DNA from: Gnetum montanum
Lineage: Eukaryota; Streptophyta; Gnetopsida; Gnetales; Gnetaceae
Length of the DNA: 64,000 nucleotides
Direction of reading: 5' to 3'
Assembly (NCBI GenBank): GCA_015680685.1
Contig: MNCI01027277.1
Span: 195,001-259,000 of the forward strand
Shown: in pieces, positions 1 to 10,560 of the stretch
Numbering within the stretch: position 1 is the stretch's first letter
How the letters are laid out: each line of letters starts with the position of its first letter
Program-made: the position numbers and the translations under genes
The notes under the pieces: model-generated
Database searches by the model: none
The model's input: the letters and a program-made list of their open reading frames with translations, nothing else
What the model was told of the DNA's origin: nothing

Positions 1-2748
1 CTGACCACGACGTTCATGACACCCTGGGGCACCTTTTGCTACACCATGATGCCTTTTGGTCTGAAGAATGCCGGAGCAACGTACCAACGGGCCATGACAT
101 ACATCTTTAGTGATTACCTCCAAGGAAGGCTGAATGATTATGTAGACGACATAGCCGTGAAATCTTTGAAGTCAGAAGATCATTCAGAGGACCTAGAGTT
201 AGTCCTTAAAAGATGTTCCACACACGAGCTCCGGCTTAACCCAAAGAAATGCGTATTCAGAGTCAAAACCGGATGCATGCTGGGGTTTGTGGTATCGGAA
301 ACCGGCATACGCATTAACCCTAATAAGGTCAAACCCATTGTTGAGTTAACACCTCCCATAGACCTCAAGCAATTACGCGGGTTGCAGGGACGCTTACAGT
401 TTATACACCGGTTCATTTCAAGGTTAACCGACAAGTTACACCCTATGCAACACTTGCTGAAAAAGGGCATTAATTTCGAATGGACCGATGATTGCCAGCA
501 TGCATTTGACAGCTTAAAACAAGAATTGCAACATTTGCCAATGGTTTTCCCACCACAAAGGGATTTGCCTTTTTTCATCTATCTCGCAACTTCGGACGTA
601 GCAATAGTAGCGTTACTGTGTCAAAAGAGGGATGATGGGTCGGAAATGCCCATCTACTACTTGAGCCACGCTCTATGTGCGTACGAGATGAGATAAAACG
701 ACGTCGAGCGTAATTGCTTAGCATTAGTGTTTACGCTTAAGAAATGTAGGCATTATCTTTTCCGTAGTCAGGTTAACGTTATTTGTAAAAACAACATCCT
801 TAGAGCCATTACGCATAGCTTACACAAGAGTAGTAAAATAGCTCGCTGGAAGGCTATCACGGCAGAATTCGATCTACACTATATTGGCCAATCATCCACG
901 AAAGGCCAAGAGATAGCTGACCAGTTAATAACTTCACCGATTAACAATCACGCAACCATAGAGCCAGAGTTTCCAGACAAATATGTACATAGTCTAAGCC
1001 CTATCTCGATAGGCCTCAAAGCAACGTTGTACTTCGACGGAGCTTCAACTGCTAGAGGTGGCAGTGCTTCCACTGTCCTTACGCTATCGCCTGAGGATGT
1101 GCGTCTACACGCTTATTGATTGACCTTCCCTAGTACGAACAATGTGGCAGAGTACGAGGGGCTCCTCAGGGGATTACTAACTGCAGGTGAACTCGATGTG
1201 CAACACCTGGCGGTTAGGGGTGATTCGATGCTTGTCATAAATCAAATCACTAGAGTCTATGCCTGCAAGGCTATACATTTGCAGCCCTACTGCGAGCAGG
1301 CTAAAGATCTTTTGAGGCGATTTACGACCTTCGATGCCCAACACATCCCGAGGACTGACAAAATGCTAGCTGACGCGCTTGCCACCCTGGCTTTACACGT
1401 GCCTTCACACCTGCTTAACACCTACCCTGCATTGATTACAGACTGCACAGATCCTATCATTCAGATGGCGCAAATCTCCTCTCTTATCGAGGAAAGCACG
1501 CCTGAATGGTATGATAACATCAAAACTTATCTTTTGCAAGGTGAGCTGCCATTTGCATTAACACGCGCACAGAAAGACGCAATCCGTAAGTGGGCTAGGC
1601 AATACGTCATTATCAGAGACAGCACTCTCTATAGACACTCCTTTGATGATGTGTTGCTTACCTGCGTTGACAAAGACCAAGTGCAACACATAGTCGGCGA
1701 CGTTCACGAGGGGCTGTGTGGTGGCCACGTAGCACCAAGGGCTATGGTCCTAAAAATCCGACGCTTAGGATACTACTGGCCACACATGGAACGAGACTAC
1801 CTGACAAAGGTCAAAACCTATGACACGTGTCAACGGCATGCAAACCTAATCCACATGTCACCCACAGAATTGCATACGACACAGATAACATGGCCATTTC
1901 AGCGATGGGGACTGGACATCATAGGACCCATCACGCCAAAATCTTCTGCAGGACATAGTTTCATTATTACGGCTACTGAGTACTTTACGAAGTGGGTAGA
2001 AGCTATCCCCCTGCGGAAAATCACATCCAAACACGTTTGCCATTTTATCTTGGACAACATCGTAACCCGATTTGGCCTCTTGATGACTATTGTGACCGAC
2101 AATGGGCCACAGTTTAGTAGCGTGGATACCAAATCCTTTTGTGACAACCTAGGCATTAGACAGTCTTTTTCCTCTCCTGATTACCCGCAGGCGAATGGTC
2201 AAGCTGAAGCATCGAACAAAATAGTCATCAATCTGCTCAAGAAAATGCTCGACGGCAACAAAAGGCGGTGGCACGAACAGATCCTCTATGTGCTATGGGC
2301 ATATTGTACTACGTGTAGGACAGCTATGGGTAGTACACCCTATGGCCTAGTTTATAGATCTGAAGCAGTACTACCTCTTGAATTGCAAATTCCTTCTCTG
2401 AGAATGGTCCTCTCCACCATTATAAATGAGGCTCAACACACCGAGGCTCGGATAATTTATTTGGATTCAGTGGAAGAGAAGCGGATACAGGCTCTTGATG
2501 CGATTGAGAAATATCAGGACAAACAATGCCAGAAACATCGCCACAACCTTCAATAGCACCCGATCAAGAAAGGAGATCTGGTTCTCAAGGCTGTGTGTGA
2601 ACCAGTGGGCAAGTTGTCTGCAAACTGGGAAGGCCCTTTCTTGGTGATCGATGCATATGGCAACAGAGCGTTCAGATTAGCAGACGTCAACGACAACGAA
2701 TTAGCAAACCCTGTAAATCATGTATACTTGAAGTGGTATTTCATCTAG
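1..2748 (+). pseudogene. E1: Tat-type Ty3/gypsy pol, 3' part (RT, RNase H, aRNH, integrase)
   Basis: Polyprotein of an LTR retrotransposon that copies its RNA and integrates the DNA; it enters from outside the window. One frame is kept from base 1 to the TAG ending at 2748, broken only by TAA 694-696, TGA 1117-1119 and TAG 2554-2556. RT has the catalytic YVDD at 139-150. The connection RNase H covers about 560-960. A second, archaeal-type RNase H follows with all four acidic residues visible (D 1036, E 1150, D 1222, D 1372). Integrase has D 1915, D 2098 and E 2206; its HHCC zinc finger has lost one Cys (TAT at 1819-1821 where E2 and E4 have TGC/TGT). RT plus two RNase H domains marks the Tat/Ogre clade. 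It is the best preserved and most CpG-rich pol here, so probably the youngest copy. Confidence 0.95.
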
Positions 2749-2786
2749 CAGCATCTACGGTGTCGATAGCAGGTATGGCACTGAGC

Positions 2787-3155
2787 GTCCGCTATGACGT
2801 AAAACTGGCACTGATCGTACGCTACGACGAAAAACTGGCATGCCTTGCACGCGTCCACCATGACGCTAAACTGGTAGATGGTAACCGTCCGCTACGACGT
2901 AAAACTGGCAAGATTGTACAGGTCTGCCAAGACGAAAAATTGGAATCTTTGGCACGTGTCTGCCACGACGCTAAACTGGCACAGGTAAGTAGCCATCTGC
3001 TGAGACGTAAAACTAGCACAGATCTGTCCCTGGGTCATGACGCGAAACTGACATCCACAACACGGTCTACTGAGACTATAAACTATCCTTACCACCGTCC
3101 GCTACGACGTAAAACTAGCGCTTCTCGGTCTGCCCGGACTTTAAACTGGGACCNG
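2787..3155 (+). repeat. E1 post-pol array of degenerate 'TACGACGTAAAACTGGCA' units
   Basis: About eleven imperfect units spaced 29-40 bp (near 2789, 2819, 2857, 2887, 2921, 2959, 2996, 3025, 3065, 3097, 3131). Each reads roughly CCGCTACGACGTAAAACTGGCA. The spacing is not a multiple of three, so the open frame through it is probably accidental. The same repeat type lies behind pol in E2, E4 and E5 and at both edges of the pro-pol spacer. Base 3154 is an undetermined N. Confidence 0.85.
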
Positions 3156-4088
3156 ATCACTCTTGTACAGTTGCACAGCAGACGGGGTGGGATACTGAAA
3201 CAGTCCCAGTGTCGCCACCCCACCGGCATCCTACTGATTCCTCGGATAAGCAAAGAGGCATCTTATTGATCCCTCGGAGATGCCGCCACCGCACCCGCCG
3301 CAGTGGTGGTACCTCTGGGAGTTTAGCCTCGCCAGTCGGAGCCCCGACGAAATCCTCGTCGACAACGGCCCTGGGTGTCTTCACCCATCATCACTATCGG
3401 ACGCCGGCCTCACAGATTCATCTGGCCGGTTCCTAGCCTTTTGGCGAAGATATGCAGCGCCGAATCATCAGGATTGGCGGCTCCGCCCGCGTGCTCCGGC
3501 CCCTTCTTTACAGCTCATTAGCTCTATCTAACAGCAGACAGCATTAGTTTCAAGAACCCCGCCTTCTGTTCATGAGCAATGGTGTCCTCTGTTTTCTTTT
3601 GTGGTTGCAGGTTACTTGCCTTGGAGGGCGTCGTCCAAAGGTGCGTACATCTGAGCGGTGAAGTATAACAGTGTGTTGAAATGGCTGCTCAGGCTTGCCC
3701 GACCACTTAGCCCTGCACATCTACACCTCGCACAATCTTACCCTTTAACTCTTGTTTTCCTCCATCCCCACCACCCAGTTCCCATACGCAAAACTTACAT
3801 ACGCAAGTATTCATTTTTCCGCGTTCACGCTAGCAGAGACATCGCAGAAAGTGATGCGCAATGCTCCTTTTGCACGCATTCCTGCTATAATCGGTAATAG
3901 AGAAACCTCAGGCTGATGCGCTACGCTCGTCTGAAAGCATTCCTGTTGACCGTGTATTTCATACGCCTATCATCCATAACGCATTTTGCATCTTCTCCGA
4001 ACCTGTTTCCAGTTATACCCCTCTTATCTCCCATACCTGCCAGTCTTGCTCTTCCATGTTGACAGGGCAATACTTGAGTAGCCATGGA
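3156..4088 (+). other. E1 3' untranslated region
   Basis: No coding similarity recognised. It is CpG-rich, with a 22-bp near-duplicate around 3223 and 3257 (cat-cct/tta-ttgat-ccctcgga). It holds a conserved candidate splice acceptor (separate entry) and leads to LTR A. I could not identify a clean polypurine tract next to 4089. Confidence 0.6.
3588..3610 (+). other. Candidate 3' splice site in E1 3' UTR
   Basis: A pyrimidine-rich stretch (cctctgttttcttttgtgg) ends in TTGCAG, AG at 3609-3610. Similar tracts ending in AG occur at the matching place of E2 (18373-18374), E4 (52041-52042) and E5 (55592-55593, minus). A spliced 3' RNA is inferred, not shown. Confidence 0.4.
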
Positions 4089-4114
4089 TGAACGCTGTTC
4101 TTGCTTTGCCAATT

Positions 4115-4191
4115 CGGTGTTTCGCATTCTTTGTCGACGTCTTTCGGGTAAGCCCTCCAACCGTCAACAAAGAGGGGCCATTGAAACACCG
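4115..4191. promoter_or_regulatory. Conserved nested inverted repeat in U3 (LTR A copy)
   Basis: Outer arms CGGTGTTTC (4115-4123) and GAAACACCG (4183-4191) pair fully. Inner arms CTTTGTCGACG (4129-4139) and CGTCAACAAAG (4162-4172) pair at 10 of 11. The same architecture with compensatory changes sits near the start of LTR C and LTR B. Role unknown: protein-binding cruciform, or RNA structure in the U3 part of the transcript. Confidence 0.8.
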
Positions 4192-4382
4192 TGAAAAATT
4201 TCGAGTCAGCCTCAGGCAAATATTCGCAATTCAAGAGAGAGCGCGCTCTAGCATGGTTCCAGGACAAGTCTACGCTCTATTACGCACAGCAGCGTAATGA
4301 GTGTAATAAGCTCCAAAATAGTCAAAGGCAGAGTCTAGAGCGCAACAGTTTGAAGCTTTTTCTCGCAATGCATGAATAACTT

Positions 4383-4690
4383 GTTTTTACGCTCGTTACG
4401 CGGCGGTGTGTACCATTGCATATGTTATCATTCAAGTTGCACATTGTTTACGCTTCATTACGTACAACCGCGTAGTGAGCGTAACTTATACATTGTTTAC
4501 GCTTCATTACGCACAGCCGCGTAGTGAGCGTAACTTATAAATTGTTTACGCTTCATTACGCATAGCCGCGTAGTGAGCGTAACTTATACATTGCTTATGC
4601 TTCATTACGCGTAGCTGCGTAGTGAGCATAAAGTTGTACATTGTTTACGCTTTAACACGCACAACTACGTAGTGAGCGTAAAGAAACTCT
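4383..4690. repeat. 49-50-bp tandem repeat, each unit a hairpin (LTR A)
   Basis: ATTGTTTACGCTT-type units start at 4443, 4492, 4541, 4590 and 4640, plus weaker edges. Each unit contains TTACGCTTCATTACGC followed after about 6 bp by GCGTAGTGAGCGTAA, which nearly pairs with it. Confidence 0.9.
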
Positions 4691-4926
4691 GAGCTTATTG
4701 TTTTTACACCAGATTATGCTCATACACGCAACGCAACGCGAATGAGTGTAATACAGCTTGAAAGCAATTAAAGCACGCTCAGCATGTGCCTACTCTTCAC
4801 ACGCACAACACGCAAACAAGCATGTTGTGCGTAGTCAGTCTGACTTAAAAGATCATGCCAGCAGGGCCCGCAATATCCGGGACCCACATCATCAGGGTTG
4901 CACCTTTTCCACGAAGCGTCACGGCC

Positions 4927-4934
4927 TATAAATA
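4927..4934 (+). promoter_or_regulatory. TATA box, LTR A
   Basis: TATAAATA in the context ggccTATAAATAcc, the same context as in LTRs B and D; marks the U3/R promoter driving the element's sense RNA. Confidence 0.7.
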
Positions 4935-5617
4935 CCTCAGTTGACAAAGATACAGGGGTTGGCAAATCAGAGAAGCAAAAAGAATATTTCTGAGCACCAG
5001 AGCACTTAGAACTTTGGAGCAGAGATACAGAGAACGACGCTTTGGCAATTGCTGACATTATCACTTTACAGCCAGAGCAGAGCATAGTTCGCCTTGAGCA
5101 CCGGTGACAGGAGTAATCGTTTCTACTGAAAAGACTCTATCAATCAAAAACAGTTGATCGGTAGACGTCAAAGCTTGGCCTGCCTTGCATCTCAGCTTAG
5201 CCCACGAGGTAGATCGAACTTCTGTTTAGACCGCTTTGCTTGTTGTTTCGTGCTTGTTTCACATCCTGTAATCGGGGATTCCCCAGTGTAATTTCTCATC
5301 CAAAATATACATTTCTAAGTTAAAGCGCAGATCTTGCAGCTATGTGTTTCTCTTTTTTCAACCTCCTTTTATTGTGTTTAGCATTATCGCTGTTGCAATC
5401 CGACTACATCATTTTTCCCTCATTTTACCACTCTTGGAAACAGATCACTTTCTCTTCATCGTTTTACTGACCCGTAAGTCCCTGTCTGATCGACAAGACC
5501 GTTCAGGGCGCCGCGGATTCGTTTTCCAGCATAGCCCTCGCGCAGATCCGTGGCTAAAACTGTGTATGCCGGAATATCGATCGGTATTTCTAGCTGCCGA
5601 CATTTTCTGTCGTTACA

Positions 5618-6060
5618 CCAGGTGCCCCATCCAACGTCCAGATGCTATGCTTAAGCTTTAGATGCTGTACTTGGTTTCCAGACACTGCAGTTGGTCATGC
5701 TGCAGTTGGTCACACTACTATAGTGCTTATGCAGCTATAGTGCTCACGGTGTATGACACTAGTCCTTTGGCGTTCATACCCTATTTTCTTAACATTAGCA
5801 CCATACGCTACTCCTCACCCTACCTTATACGCTATGCACATTAATTATACATTGTGCCTCTTTAAACTCCTTGTACGCTACTTCTGGTGTTCATATGCTG
5901 CAGTACATTTTTTTGGTACATTGTTCAACACTTAGCCATATTTCCTCTCTTCAATACTTAGCCATATTTTCTCTTTTCAACACTTAGCCATATTTTCTCT
6001 CTCTGACACTTAGCCATTTATTTTCTTTCACTTACGCTGTTACATCTAGATACTTTGACA
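5618..6060 (+). other. Leader between LTR A and the E2 gag start
   Basis: Noncoding. It holds short repeats (cactgcagttggtcatgctgcagttggtc near 5685) and, at about 5931-6030, four tandem copies of a 25-28-bp pyrimidine-rich unit (cacttagccatattttctctc). No convincing primer-binding site follows the LTR end (CCAGGTGCCCC at 5618). Confidence 0.6.
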
Positions 6061-9000
6061 ATGGACCCTATGCACACCAACACCATCGTCATGCCTGTTA
6101 CCAACTTCGGTACTACAATCTCGGGTCTCGTCACTGCCATTGAGTCCATGGTCACCCTTGGCGAGATGAACTTTCAGGGGCCACCTCGTTGATCACTAAG
6201 ATTGCAAGGTAAAGATCCCACATTCACCATCTTAACGCCTGAACAATATAATTTTATATGTGTTAAAATCCAAGCTAACTTGGCTGTTGACCAAGACGAG
6301 ATGGAAGCAAAGAGACATTATGAGCTAATTTACAAAGGAGGTCATGACTTCATTCCTATCACCTACGATGTCATCCCCCTCACTGGATCCCACCATGAAC
6401 TCCTATCCCAACTCCTCATGGCTAGGAACCAAACCTCATGCCAACTTGCCATAGAACCTCAAAACAAAGATGAAGAAGATAATTTCATGGCTCAGTCTGA
6501 ATAGAGGGATTCGTACCATACTCTCAGCCCACATACTTACCCGAACCCATTATTTCACCTATTCACGGGAGAGACCATGTCTCTTCATACAGTTAAAAGC
6601 ACTCAAGCACATGTCCCCCAATAGGAAGCACCCACTCTTATTCCCACTCTTCCTATGACCGATACTCAATTCAATGTACCCATACCTACTATTCCTTCAG
6701 TCATCACATTATCCCCTCTCCTACAAGTACAACCCCAACAACCCCCCTCTCAAACTAATGGAGGAGTGACTTTCCCACCCCAAGTAATTGGGATGCCATC
6801 TGTGATACCCGCTTCCACATCTACACACTTCATCCCATGAGTGCAGGTTCATACCACACCCTTAGCTCCTCAAGTTCAACACCAGGTACAAAGTCTCCCT
6901 TCGCAACCCACAGTTGGGCAATGGCCCGTCCCAGTTGTCTAGTCACAACAATCTGTGCCACAACCCACAATTGGCTGATGGCCTACCCCTGTCGCTCAAC
7001 AATAACAACAACAACAACAACAACCTACACCTTATGGTATGCCACCCTTAGTAGCATCCACTGTAAATATTCCACAAGTGCAACCTCCGACCACTCAACT
7101 TTCTTCTTTCCTGCCCACTATACAGTAGTCTAATTTATATGGCACTCAAACTAGCCAACCTACTGCTCCACCAAGTGCCCAAGAATGGGCCAAAGCCAAA
7201 AAGATGATGCAAGATCTCACTAATGAGGTAAAATGTCTCAAAACCACTAACAATGAAGAGCCTAAAGTATTAGACTTTTACCAAGATGATCCTATTAGCT
7301 CTTCGGTACCACCATTAACCTTTCCCAAAGGAGTTTCTTTTCCTCAACTAACCAAATACAATGGGGAAGGAGACCCCAATGCCCATCTAGTCACATTTAG
7401 GCTAGAATGCCTATTGCTTTAGGCCTAGCCCCACGCAATCTTGTGTGTGTTCGCCATGTCCCTCACTGGTAGAGCATTAGACTAGTACTTAGCCTTGCCT
7501 CATAACTACATATCCTATTTGGAGGATCTCTTACACCAGTTTGTTAACATATTTAAATACAACCTAAAACCTGAAGCAACCTTGGATAGTTTGATACAGG
7601 TAAAACAAGCACCGCTTGAACCTGTACAAAAATTTATCCAAAGATGGAGTGGTGCACTCAATGAACTTCATGAGCCAATCCCAAAAACATACCTTCTTAT
7701 GATTCTTAAGGGAGCCATGAATGATTTTTTCAAATCAAAATTGTACTATCTAAATGCGCTCATGCTAAGCCTATCTTTTGTATAGATTAAAAACATAGAA
7801 GAGGTAGCCCAAAATAGCCATGACCCTACTTACTCAGCCTTTAAAAATCAACACACTAAAAAAGATAAAGAAAAGGCTAAAGTAATAGTAGTAGCAGTAG
7901 TGGAAACTCAACCTACCAATGTGGGACAACAAGGCAGACCACCTACTGCTCCCGTTAACTATGAGAGAACTACTCCTGCACACACACCTGAACCATCTAC
8001 CGTGCAAGCTACTAACACGGGTCATGCACGTACATTTGAGAGGAAAGACCCTGCTCAACACACACCACTCCCCATGAAGCCTTCCCAGTTATTAGATCAA
8101 CTTTTGAAGGCTAGGGCCATTAAACACAAGCAGTTGTCTCCAGCGGTAGCCCAGAAACACGATCAATTCTGTGAATTGGTCAAGAACCCAAGCTTGGCAA
8201 CACCAAATGAGCCTCCTGTCCCAAGAGGCTTTAGACTAGATCAATTTTGTGAGTACCATCAATGGAATGGGCATGGTACTGATTATTTTTTCATCCTCAA
8301 ACAAGACACACAATGTATGATTGATAGGGGTGAAATAACATTTGACGATGCCAATCCTTTTAAACCATAGAATTAATCTATGGATGTGTACAAAGATCCC
8401 CTTAATACTAAGGAAGCTCCTTATGTTATTAACACGATCCATGTTAGAAATGAGCAAGGTATGCCCACAAAACCTTTCATGACTCGTGTCCCTCCTACAA
8501 CATCAACATCATCCCTGCAATCTTCGTACCCCACATACAATCTGCCTACGCCTTAAAAACCATTTTTCATTTGTGTACCCCCTACCAATGCAATTGCAAA
8601 TGTACAACTGCATACTTGGCCCACTCCCTTTGTGGTCTGAGTGCCACTGGTGGTTGCAACCACAAAGGTACAATCACAAAATTGACCAACCCCCTTCATA
8701 ATCAGGGTACCTGAACACCCTAACCTTCAACCTCCTACACCTCAACCACAAACCAAACTAACCCCGTTCATCATCAGGGTGCCTAAACACCGTGACACAC
8801 AACCACCTCCAACTGTTTAACCACAACCCTAACCCACTCCATTCATAATCCGGGTCCCAAAACAACCCGATGTTCAAGCTCCAATGGTTCCCCCATGACC
8901 TTCGCGAGAATGCCTCGGTGATAGAGTTACAAGGGAACGGTTGGAAGAAGAACGTCAAAGTCTTGAATTGGGGCCATTGAAACCCACTCCCTTAAATGTT

Positions 9001-9204
9001 GTACCCATGGCTTCGACAACTAACGAGCCAAGCACAAGTCACAAAAACAGAAAATCAGGAATGCCAAATACATCAAACCCAAACGTCACATTAGACCACA
9101 CGAAAACCACTCCACAAGAAATAAAACTGTTGGGTCCAATGGACCAAGTCTCAACTAGCAAGAGCATACCAAACAGTAAAGACTTGGCTAGTGCCCTAAC
9201 TTAG
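6061..9204 (+). pseudogene. E2: gag
   Basis: Capsid/nucleocapsid polyprotein of a Tat-like element. ATG 6061 was chosen because the frame stays the same to 9204; the damage is nonsense only (first TGA 6190-6192). Order: an N-terminal region shared with E4 gag (YNFICVKIQ, about 6251), a P/Q-rich linker with a CAA run (about 6655-7190), the gag core (KYNGEGDPNAHLVTF near 7351; FIQRWSGALNE near 7630), and a zinc-knuckle-like motif FCEYHQWNGHGTDYFF near 8245. In that motif the final Cys of the usual CX2HX4GHXTX2C pattern is Phe (TTT). A tandem peptide repeat follows at 8469-8860. Confidence 0.85.
8469..8860 (+). repeat. Tandem peptide repeat 'PF-I-I-R-V-P' between Gag and protease
   Basis: Six in-frame copies of a PFIIRVP-like heptapeptide (at about 8473, 8562, 8628, 8692, 8763, 8838), separated by Pro/Gln-rich spacers of 60-90 nt. 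E4 has at least three weaker copies (for example TSFIIRGP near 40030). It could be a flexible linker or a short binding motif. Confidence 0.7.
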
Positions 9205-10106
9205 GTCACACAGGCACTTAAACAAAAAAACACATCATTAAGCTTGTATGATCTAATGATGACTTCTCAAGTTCATCGTGAAGCCTTAGTATGCATGTTA
9301 ACATAGATCCCAGTCAGCGAAGACTTGCCTGCAAATGAACCTTCCATTCATGTGGTAATTACCACATATCAAGGATCAAGAGCTACATCACTAAGCTTCA
9401 ACATGGATAATATAAATTTGATGAAAAAATAGGAAGAGTCACCACTGCACTGATGTTCATAACTATACAAGTAAATCAATTTAAAATACATAGGGTGCAC
9501 GTAGATGACGAAGCAGCCACAAACATAGTACCATACCCTGTCATCGAATAGTTAGGGCTAACTGAACAAATCAAACCAACTTCCATGACATTCCTGAAGT
9601 TATTCAGTGGATCACGCGTAGTTGTCAATGGAATACTAACTTTGGATTTCATAGCAGGGGACCGGTTCCCCACCTCAGCTGAATTTTTAGTCATAGATGA
9701 GATGCCTAGATTTAACTTGAAATTAGGATGACTGTGGTTATCCCAATTAAAGGTAGTATGCTCACCCATCCACCAAGAGATTCACCTACCTTATGAGGGT
9801 GATGAAATAATTATACATGGTGACGTGATTACATCTAACATTTCATCGTACATAGACATAAACCAAGGCTCAGAGGTTGAATTCGATGAGCCTAAATAGC
9901 ATGACACTACTCTCGAGCTTAAACATGATGCCACACCCATTGAAAACCAAAATGATAACCAATCTTCAAACCATGATCCCCCAGAAGATATGGAAACATT
10001 ACAAAATGTAGAGAGATCAGAGCATGTTGACATAGGAGTTATTCCTCCAGATGTCTCAAAAAATAGCAAAAAAAAAAAAAGTATAAATGTATAAATGGAT
10101 AATATC
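9205..10106 (+). pseudogene. E2: retropepsin-type protease and C-terminal tail
   Basis: Aspartic protease that would mature the polyproteins. A one-base loss in the A-run at about 9424-9429 moves the frame; downstream the protein reads RVHVDDEAATNIV at about 9492 (active-site loop, DDEA where D-T/S-G-A is expected) and a flap-to-end part with LG-LWLSQL near 9723, homologous to LGRSWLSQL in E4. An acidic tail runs to about 10106. Several stops; not functional. The repeat array at 10485 and the antisense cassette follow. Confidence 0.75.
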
Positions 10107-10484
10107 AAATGTTAACATTGTATCATACATTTGCTTTTATACAATCCACAAAATTTCAACACAAAAAAAAAAAAACATAACTAAGCTAAGAACAATAACA
10201 AGTTAAATTAAACATCAGCGTTAGGAGAGGCTTGATCCCCAAACTCATCTGCATCATCAAGTCCTACTCCATTGGGGCCACCATCATCATCATCATGTCC
10301 CTTCGAAAAATAGAAAGCATAAAACAAAAAACAATTAATTAGCAGATATATAAAAAAAGCATTAAATGCAAAATAAAAAAAACATTATAAGACCAAAATA
10401 CTTATAGATGAAGAAGACATCCTGGAGTTAACACGATAAACTAACACCATACCCAACCCACCACTTAAAACATAAATAACACTT

Positions 10485-10560
10485 ACGTCCTAGCATCATG
10501 ATGGTAAACTGACACCACACTTAGTCCTGGAATTATGACTTAAAACTGATACCAACCCAT
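10485..10560 (+). repeat. E2 post-protease repeat units (TAAACTG type)
   Basis: Two units: 'cctagcatcatgatggtaaac tgacacc' and 'cctggaattatgacttaaaac tgatacc'. Same type as the arrays beside pol; together with 13985-14125 they bracket the E2 spacer. Confidence 0.65.

Larger units (their letters stand above)
4089..5617 (+). repeat. LTR A (probable 3' LTR of E1)
   Basis: About 1.53 kb, starting TGAACG and ending CGTTACA. The end region (taagtccctgtctgat... to the terminal TACA) aligns with the ends of LTRs B and C. It contains the nested hairpin, a 49-bp palindromic array and TATAAATA. Orientation and CpG-rich composition match E1 pol. Termini were placed by comparison with LTRs B and C and may be off by a few bases. 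It is not similar enough to LTR C to be the partner LTR of E2. Confidence 0.7.

Noticed and set aside
2733-3269. ORF of 178 codons with repeated VRYDxKLA / RRKT peptides
   Set aside because: It translates the post-pol DNA repeats; unit spacing is not in threes and the homologous arrays in E2, E4 and E5 are not open in one frame.
4383-4690. CRISPR-like look of the 49-bp repeats
   Set aside because: Units are contiguous without unique spacers, lie inside an LTR and the DNA is from a plant.
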